This document shows positions 57,287 through 64,000 of a DNA stretch of 64,000 nt, piece after piece. Both the position numbers and the translations under genes were made by a program. Numbering within the stretch: the stretch's first letter is position 1; every line of letters starts with the position of its first letter. Below the pieces are notes generated by a model, which saw nothing but the letters and a program-made list of their open reading frames with translations, was not told where the DNA came from and searched no databases. Origin of the DNA: Lojkania enalia (taxonomy: Eukaryota > Ascomycota > Dothideomycetes > Pleosporales); the NCBI GenBank assembly GCA_010094045.1, contig ML986578.1, positions 434,001 to 498,000 of the forward strand, in the 5' to 3' direction.

Positions 57287-57733
57287 TTACTGCTGCTGTG
57301 TAGCAGCCTTCGCCTCAGAAGCTGGCTTAGGTTTATTCTTCTGCCCGTCTGCGCTCTTCTCCTTCCGGTCATCATTGGCTTCTACGGTTGGCGGGGCTTC
57401 ATTAGCTTCGGCTTCTCCCCTCTCCTCTTTCGTTTCTGGATTTCTGCCCTCTACATCTGGATGTGGGGGCGCTACTCCCTGATCATCCCTCGCCTCAACA
57501 AGTTCATCATAGATTTCATTGCCTTGCGCATCTATGATGCGAGTCCGTGTTTCATACCGGGTCTTGAAGCTTACTTTCCCAGCGAGTGCTGCGACCTCTT
57601 CTTCGTTTAGGAGGCGGCCATTTTCATCACGATATTCGATTTTCTCTTCTTTTGAGACAACGGGGAGATCTTTCTGGAGCATCTGCGGCGGCTGAGATGG
57701 CTTTTCGGACACTTTAGGCTTCTCCTTTTGGTC

Positions 57734-57779
<46 letters not shown>

Positions 57780-60351
57780 GGCGGTGGGATTGGTGGTACA
57801 GCTGGGGGTGGTGGCGGTGGTGGTGCCGATGAGGGAGCAGAGATGGATGGAACGACTGTTTGAGATTCGTACGCTTCGTACTTAAAAAGATTCTGTTAGA
57901 GAGATTCATGTTGTAAACTCGACTAACTTACAGAAGTCAAGAAATTGTTGCAATCCCAGTCCCATGTGTTGAACAACTTTACACTGTTGCATTGGTCCCG
58001 GGTCCAGGCATTGCCATACGCAAGTGGGGAGTAAATTGTGAAGACAGTGATAGTTGCTGCCAAGAACGCGATGGCGCCTGCCTGTCCAATTGCTGGATAC
58101 TTTTTAAGGCCTAAGGCACCGAATCGATAGCTGATGAAGTCGTATGTCTGGCATAGGGCCATGATGGCGAAATATAAAGCTGGGAGATAGTGGTGCAAAA
58201 AAAGCTGGCGTGCCATGAGATAGAATGGGAAGTAATGGAAAGCCCATCCAAGAATTGACATTCCTACCTCATAGTCAAATCGCTTAAAGTCGATGTTGGC
58301 ATAGTCTTTGAAGCCCCGTTGCCAGCGCAGGACTGCAAGGCCCTTGATCGCAACGTAAAGGCCAATAGCCGCAGTGGAGCTCCACCAGATGACTGGATTT
58401 CCGATGAGGTAGATTTGGCGATTATTCTTGCCCCAGAAATTGATACCTCGGCGTAGGACCGGCCAGGAAGGGGGTCTAGAGTCCCAGGCATGCGATTCGA
58501 CGAGGCCAGCGTTGGTTCGCCACATGACTTTCTGGAGTTCCCAGAACTTGCCAAAGAAACCGGGATTCCGATAGTTGACCTTCTCGGCGTCATCCCCAAG
58601 AAGTGGGTGAGCATTTGCTTCAACGTACCACACACTGTTGGGGAGTGTGCCTCCGCGAGCACAAGTCACCTCTTGCTGCTCGTATGCCCAGTCCGGAAGC
58701 TTGACCTTATGAGAGAACAGCACGCAACCAGTCATCAGATGAACGAGCTTGAACTTGGTCTGTATGGTCCTTAGGCGCTTCTTCGCTTCAGCACCATCAG
58801 ACATGGACTTGACGATCTCTACGCGGAACAGGTCATTGGCATCACCCTCAAATCCTTCATATCCATAAGCAGAAACTTCATTTTGCCAGTCTGCCTCCGT
58901 GATAGGAGGTCGTACATCATGAGAATGAAGTCGGCGGTCAGTAGTGACGTGGTAAAGTCTGATAACAGCTCCGTCTTCTACCCAGATTGGGCCCATATTA
59001 TCCCAGGCTTTAGGGCCTGAGGGTTTTTCTTGACCTTCAGGGACCTCTGGGAGTGTTTGATTCTCTATGAGAAAGATGTTGTTCTCGTCCTTGTGTGGGT
59101 ACAGAGTGATCTGTTGCTGCTTGCTGCCGGTAGGATACATGTGAGCATGGGAATGAAGGTAGCCACCCTGAGTGTTATGATGACGGATGGAGACGCGACT
59201 TCCAAATGCTACGTCGGCCGGCACATCCTGCATGCCTTTGGAATTCAAAGTAGCTTGGAATTCGGAGGACATGAAACCATCACCATCGCCAGGGTTTACA
59301 AGGCAGACAAAGTGAATTGCGAACATGGCCATATAGAATGTTACGGGAATGACGACAAGGCAGAAGAGGCGGGCGAAGAAGTGCTTGAACCAGAGTCGCT
59401 AGGTAAAAAATCAGTATGATTAAATTTAATAGTGTTCAGGCTCGTCTCACCGGGGTGACATTCCTAGTATCTCCAAGCAAGACCCAAAGTTGCAGAAGGG
59501 TCAGACTTCCAACCCAAGCAATCGTGAACAATCCGACCCACTTGACGCTCACAGTAGCGCCAAGGCCAACTCCAGTAGCTGCAAGCCAGAACCACCAGGA
59601 AGGCTGAAAAGCCTTGGACGGGCCCTGCTCGTGCTGGTTCGTGAAGCTCACCCAAGCCAAGGCGGTAAAAGCTGTAAAGATGACGAGAGGGGAGTCGAGG
59701 AGGATAAGACGAGACTGAGTGACTAGCGCATTATCTGGTGGTGGTTAGTGCACGACCCGAGCTTGAATGTCAGGATGCTGTCGCACCGAATATGACGAGG
59801 GCAGCCCCAAGCGCCGCAGTCGTTGTCCGACAGCCCACTGCCTTCAATGTTAAGAACATAGTTGGAATGGTCGCAACTCCGCAAAGCGCGGGCAACAGAC
59901 GCATGGCAACATAGGGGACGCCGGGCTCGAGGTAATCTTTCCCAATGTCCTTGAAGTCGAAATTACCATCGAAACCAGCCAACCACCCGGCCAAGGTTAT
60001 CAACATCTTCGCCAAGGGCGGATGGACGTCCATGAAGAACCGACCCTTGATGTACTTAGTAGCAAATCCACCAAAGTGGACCTCATCGAAAACAACGCTG
60101 CTGGGCTGATAGATCCTGAACAGGCGAACGACAGCCGCTACAATGGTCAAGAGACCGAGCAGCTGCCAGTCAGAACCGGGCAGGTTGAAGATGTCGTGAT
60201 CCTTGACACCCTCTGATGTGTAGCTCGGGACCTTTTGTGGTTTCTGGTGTCTCCTCCCATTTGGCGCGGGCGACCGCGAAGGTGATTTGCCCGATCGCCG
60301 TGCATCCTTCTTCTCCATAAGATGCGAGTTCTGCGGCGTCCGGTTCGCCAT
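57287..60351 (-). CDS. PMT1: PMT1-type protein O-mannosyltransferase
   Basis: Exons 59787-60351, 59451-59734, 57932-59398 and 57287-57880 give 969 residues. Pmt proteins transfer mannose from dolichol-phosphate mannose to Ser/Thr of secretory proteins in the ER membrane. The first lumenal loop has VVFDEVHFGGFATKY, with the catalytic DE, and FMDVHPPLAKMLITL. Transmembrane segments follow, then the MIR domain (IRHHNTQGGYLHSHAHMYP and RLHSHDVRPPI). The C-terminal membrane block includes FHYFPFYLMARQLFLHHYLP. The subfamily assignment rests on the DEVHFGGF loop and the tail YRDENGRLLNEEEVAAL, which resembles the yeast Pmt1 end. A linker of poly-Pro then 15 Gln lies in exon 4. I chose the ATG at 60351; the frame is open to 60624 but that leader has no matching features. 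It is head to head with SF3a1. Confidence 0.94.
57734..57778 (+). repeat. CTG/CAG repeat coding for 15 Gln in PMT1
   Basis: Fifteen codons: on the coding strand ten CAG, then CAA, three CAG and CAA. The ten uninterrupted CAG could vary in length between strains. Confidence 0.9.
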
Positions 60352-61050
60352 GGCGGCGGACAGATGGTGGAAAGATCGATCAGGCGGAAATGCGAGCGGA
60401 GGTACCACGAAAGTTGGGGGAAGCTGCGGTGGGTAGTTAGTTGGCGACGTAGAGAGCAAGCATTGAGCACAAACAATAGGAGTTAAGGAGAGTAAGAAGA
60501 CTGCCAGGCGGAGGTGCGGCGATTGAAGGGGGCACGGCGTTGAGGATATTTTGTTGGTTAGGGGCCGGCTACGAGCGTCGCTTTGGATGGTCGACCCTGG
60601 TCGACTAATGGGGCCGCTGCGCACACGCCGCGAAAGTGCAAGGTGTTCGTTTTGGTTGCGCTAGCGGGCCAAGCAAGGAGCTGAAGACTGTCAAAAATAG
60701 GTCAGTCCACATATCCGCCGGTGAGTGAAGAGGAGGGCTAAGTACATTCTATCTGGTCTTGCTCGGCCAGTATCAACAATTGCGCACGCTGGCACGGGAG
60801 CCTAAGTAAGCGCTGCGGTGACAAGCCGTCGTGATTATTACGCCGAGTTCTCAGTGCGGGATCAGCCCCAGCTCCCGCGGCCTCATCGCCAAGGACGAGT
60901 ACCCGGGATGAGATCACGCTCGGGACGCACTACGGCCAAACGTTTTCCCGCCGCCGCGCAGGCTTCGGCTTCCATCAGCATCCCAACTTTACCCTCGAGA
61001 CCGCCAAACATCTTGTTCCCCGTCCACTGCACCCGTTGACCCCTCCCACA
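60352..61050. promoter_or_regulatory. Divergent promoter interval of PMT1 and SF3a1
   Basis: 699 bases between divergent start codons. It is GC-rich on the PMT1 side; no specific site is recognised. Confidence 0.55.
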
Positions 61051-62676
61051 ATGGCTGCCGATACGCCCACTGGCACTGGGGTATCTACCAGCGATGGAGA
61101 TCTCCTCGTCAAGCCCCCGGCCGATGTCATTGTACCCCCGAAATCTGTGCGCGACGACATTCACAGGACGTGCGATTTCATCTTCCGCAGAGGTGATGCC
61201 ATGCTCGATGGGATTAGGGACCGATCTTCCAACAACCCCAAGTTCTCTTTCCTCTTCCAAGGAGACCCTTATTACGGTTATTTCGCTTGGTACCTCCGGC
61301 AGTTGAAGGAAGGAAAGGGCGCGACTGCCGCTAGCGGTAAGGGAGCCCAGGCAGCAGACAACAAGCCGAAGGGCCCGCCGGAACCTCCAAAGTTTCGATT
61401 CTCCGCGCGCATGCCCAACATCAGCGCCAAGGATCTTGAGATTCTGCGGACCACCGCACTCTGGACAGCGAGGAACGGCGAGAATTGGCTGAAGGATCTA
61501 CGCAACCGAGAGGGCGGCAATTTCCAGTTCGACTTCTTGCGGCCGAATCACAGCTTCCACCAATACTTTCGGGCACTTATCGACCAGTACGAAATACTGC
61601 TCCGTGAGGAGAGTACTGTGCAGGCGCGGATCGAAGAGTTGCGACGCAATATTGAGAACCGCTTCAACGTCCTAGATAAGGCAAAGCAGCGTGCAGAATA
61701 CGTCAAATATGTGTCGCAGCTAAGGGAAAAAGAAGAAAAGAGACAAGAGGATGAGAAGAAGGAATATGCCTCTATTGACTGGCAGGATTTCGAAGTCATT
61801 GCCACTATTACTTTTGATGAAAGTGACGATTTGATTGACCTTCCACCACCGACCTCCCTCAACGACTTGCAATCTGCCTCTCTTGAAACCAAGGCACAAA
61901 TGTCACTTTCCTCCCGGCGCATCGAAGAAGCGGCGCCTGATGAGCAATCGTATTACAATGTCTCCCAACGAGCACCCCCTGTGCAACCTCCAGTGCCATC
62001 GGCCATGCCAATGCCAATGCCAATGTCAATGACCCCGCCCGGACAGCCTATGTACCAGCCACCTCCGCCTCCGCCACCAATGGCTGTTCAGACACCTGCA
62101 AAAACAGTGCGCGAGGAAGAAGAAGAGCATACCACGCGCGAGAGACACACCGAACGAGAAAGATCAGCCCAGGCACAAGCAGCTGCCATGGGAAGTACTG
62201 CTCCCATGCGCATCCGGACCGATTACGTCCCCCGTGCAAAGAAATCGAATGTCGCGATGGCCATATGTCCCAATTGCAAGCAGCAAATCCCTGCTATGGA
62301 ATTAGAGGAGCATATTCGAAGTTGGTCGTCCCTTCGTTATATTAGACAACCCGCTAATTTGTTTCTAGTCGAACTTCTTGACCCACGCTGGAAGGAACAG
62401 CGCGAGAAGGCCGAATCACGATACGCGTCCACCAATCTTTCTACCGCCGACGTTGCCAATAATCTGAAGCGCTTCGCTAGCATGCGCGACGATATCTACG
62501 ACGGCGTCACCGGAATGCCAATATCGGACGAGGAAGCAGCGAGACGGAAGAAGGCAGCAACATCGTATGATGGCCAGCCAGATCCCGCGAAGGATGCTGC
62601 TAGACTACAAGAAATGCAGAGCATGAACCTGCAAGATCAGCTCCGTCGCATTAATGAGAAGCATGGCAGGAAGTGA
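61051..62676 (+). CDS. PRP21: SF3a1 / PRP21, U2 snRNP splicing factor 3a subunit 1
   Basis: Exons 61051-62320 and 62369-62676 give 525 residues. The protein is part of SF3a, which joins U2 snRNP to the branch site. Two SURP (SWAP) domains are visible: DIHRTCDFIFRRGDAM to GDPYYGYFAWYLRQL, and EILRTTALWTARNGENW to FLRPNHSFHQYFRALID. A coiled coil (IEELRRNIENRFNVLDKAKQ), a Pro-rich segment with repeated MPMP, and a zinc-finger-like CPNCKQQIPAMELEEHIR follow. ELLDPRWKEQREKAESRYAS and NLKRFASMRDDIYDG are conserved. The 62321-62368 intron (gttggt...ttctag, 48 nt) is in frame and stop-free; removing it restores HIRIELLDPRW. No ubiquitin-like domain is present at the end, unlike animal SF3a1. The gene is upstream of ISD11 on the same strand. 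Confidence 0.94.
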   Translation: MAADTPTGTGVSTSDGDLLVKPPADVIVPPKSVRDDIHRTCDFIFRRGDAMLDGIRDRSSNNPKFSFLFQGDPYYGYFAWYLRQLKEGKGATAASGKGAQAADNKPKGPPEPPKFRFSARMPNISAKDLEILRTTALWTARNGENWLKDLRNREGGNFQFDFLRPNHSFHQYFRALIDQYEILLREESTVQARIEELRRNIENRFNVLDKAKQRAEYVKYVSQLREKEEKRQEDEKKEYASIDWQDFEVIATITFDESDDLIDLPPPTSLNDLQSASLETKAQMSLSSRRIEEAAPDEQSYYNVSQRAPPVQPPVPSAMPMPMPMSMTPPGQPMYQPPPPPPPMAVQTPAKTVREEEEEHTTRERHTERERSAQAQAAAMGSTAPMRIRTDYVPRAKKSNVAMAICPNCKQQIPAMELEEHIRSWSSLRYIRQPANLFLVELLDPRWKEQREKAESRYASTNLSTADVANNLKRFASMRDDIYDGVTGMPISDEEAARRKKAATSYDGQPDPAKDAARLQEMQSMNLQDQLRRINEKHGRK

Positions 62677-63239
62677 ATAGGATAATACGGTAAGCTATAT
62701 CTCAATTCTTCTAGTCTCCAATGAATCACAATATAATACTAAAATCCAAGTGCATATGTGGTGTTTGGGACAAGGAACCTCAGATTTTGCGTATCCAAAA
62801 GTCGGGGTGGGTATATTATCAGCATGGGATATCAGCCCCATATTTGAATTGTCTTGTCGAGACTTAGGAGTCTCATCTCGTGTGTAATTGAATACCCAGA
62901 AAAGGAACCATTTTATTCACTGAATCTACCTCCCGATCAAGACTTTTAGCCATTTGTGTCCACGACGAATTCATCTTTGCGGTGATTTTGCCATAGCCCA
63001 TTTCTATACTTCAACATGCATAACAGTGTTTTGCGTGTACATGGTTATCAGAATCAGAGGATCGATACGTCCCACGTCGCGTATCTCAGAAAATGCGGAG
63101 GACGCGACGCGATCTTCTCAAGAAGCTCGGGCTCGGTCGGAGATCAAAGCTTTTCTCCGACTTCGACCCTATGATATAATCACCAATATTTCCTGCGCAT
63201 ACTCCCATATCCCTGCGAACACATTGTTTTCATTCAACT
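62677..63239. other. SF3a1 3' region and ISD11 promoter
   Basis: 563 bases. A plus-strand open frame from 62954 overlaps ISD11 in another frame and has no domain of its own. Confidence 0.6.
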
Positions 63240-63834
63240 ATGTCGCTCACGCAGGCTGGAAAAGGGGACATGCCCTACCAAGTGCGGTCACTGGTAAGTT
63301 ACTCTGCAACGGCCCTTCGTTTTCGCAGTTCCACCGCAATGCACAAACAGCTTCGGTGGCGCACCTAAAAGACCACATGACTGTTGGCTTCCTACGAAGA
63401 GTGTCCATTGTGGCTACCTCATCCAAGCATATTGCTAACAGCTGTATTTCTACTATAGTACCGCTCTCTCCTCCGACAAGGCCACCAATTCGCCGCATAC
63501 AACGTCCGGGAATATGCAAAGCGAAGAACGCGCGATGCCTTCCGTGAACATAACAACGAGACAGATGATAGGAAAATACAAGATCTCATGCAGAAAGGGC
63601 TGAAAGAACTACAGATGATGAAGGTGCGTTTTCGAGAGCTTCAACCCAGGCTGGGAAGGGAGTTTGCAGGACGGCGATTGCGGCTGAGAATACGCGCTAA
63701 CGGTAGAACGATAGAGGCAAACGGTTATCAGCCAGTTCTTCCAGCTGGATCGGTTAGTAGTAGAGGGTGGGAAAACGGGGAAACAAAAGGGGGGAGAGGG
63801 AGATATTGCGCGGGTACGTGAGACACAAGGGTAA
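63240..63834 (+). CDS. ISD11: ISD11 (LYRM4), mitochondrial LYR protein of Fe-S cluster assembly
   Basis: Exons 63240-63293, 63459-63623 and 63715-63834 give 112 residues. The join of exons 1 and 2 creates the LYR motif ([15 protein letters not shown]). The rest matches Isd11: [18 protein letters not shown], then [20 protein letters not shown] and RLVVEG. Isd11 binds and stabilises the cysteine desulfurase Nfs1 together with acyl carrier protein in the mitochondrial matrix. All introns are GT-AG (gtaagt...tatag; gtgcgt...gatag). A short Gly/Lys-rich tail follows and ends at TAA; a further GT (gtaagt) at the stop leaves a small chance of an alternative last exon. Confidence 0.92.
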
Positions 63835-64000
63835 GTCGGCTTCCTTAGGTTTCGCATGCGCCGGACTGATGACTACTTTAGATGAGATTAATGCAAGTCG
63901 GTATTTATTTTGATTGGAATAGTGTACAAAATACTCTTTATGGGCGTTAACGTTCTTGCTGGACTGGAGTACGTGCCTTGGATGGCGACAGCGTCATATC
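63835..64000. other. ISD11 3' region, window end
   Basis: 166 bases of 3' sequence, no gene seen. Confidence 0.6.

Noticed and set aside
60352..60624. N-terminal extension of PMT1 to an upstream start
   Set aside because: The extra leader has no family match and lies in the divergent promoter; the Met at 60351 gives a typical PMT N-terminus.
62954..63547. 197-residue plus-strand frame overlapping ISD11
   Set aside because: It reads the first ISD11 exon and intron in a different frame; ISD11 with its LYR motif explains the locus.
1..64000. tRNA, 5S rRNA and CRISPR arrays
   Set aside because: No convincing A/B-box pair, 5S sequence or spaced direct repeats were seen on reading both strands; a covariance search would settle small RNAs.

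Overview
The window is nuclear DNA from a filamentous ascomycete fungus. Genes are interrupted by short introns of about 45-140 nt with fungal splice sites and ctaac/ctgac-type branch points. The gene set (group-5 AspE-type septin, AA9 polysaccharide monooxygenase, PMT1-type mannosyltransferase, CYP59-like P450) fits Pezizomycotina. The housekeeping proteins read to me like Eurotiomycetes, perhaps Onygenales; that placement is inference from remembered protein sequences and needs a search. I see no rRNA, tRNA, CRISPR array, intact transposon or virus.

Layout. 1-2.7 kb: a decayed minus-strand gene of the fungal NLR/STAND-like N-terminal type, with five in-frame stops. 3.2-4.0 kb: secreted AA9 LPMO. 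5.0-15.6 kb: a minus-strand housekeeping run of COX10, RPN2, CET1 and pyruvate kinase. 16.8-17.4 kb: a 76-residue, four-exon gene on the plus strand of the DUF1748/mitofissin (Atg44) family. 17.8-20.3 kb: NBS1 of the MRN complex, head to head with ribosomal protein eS30 (20.65-21.0 kb). 21.0-24.15 kb: a gene-poor stretch. 24.2-26.4 kb: a seven-exon GMC oxidoreductase. 27.7-37.9 kb: two giant, low-complexity, probably disordered proteins in tandem on the minus strand. 38.8-39.9 kb: the Golgi t-SNARE SED5. 41.9-43.75 kb: a protein with a zinc-finger-like Cys/His block and a coiled coil. 45.6-47.5 kb: AspE-type septin. 49.4-56.6 kb: an accessory-looking metabolic group of P450, class II aldolase, 6PGDH/threonate-dehydrogenase-like oxidoreductase and secreted carboxylesterase. 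57.3-60.35 kb: PMT1. 61.05-62.7 kb: SF3a1/PRP21. 63.2-63.8 kb: ISD11.

Functional links. COX10 (heme A), ISD11 (Fe-S clusters) and the mitofissin-like protein serve mitochondria. RPN2, CET1, SF3a1, eS30, NBS1, SED5 and PMT1 are conserved core genes. The most interesting accessory element is the divergent aldolase/dehydrogenase pair. It matches two of the three steps of bacterial-type four-carbon acid-sugar (threonate/erythronate) catabolism, but no kinase gene is present in the window. Exon boundaries were assigned by hand from splice consensus, reading frame and family conservation.
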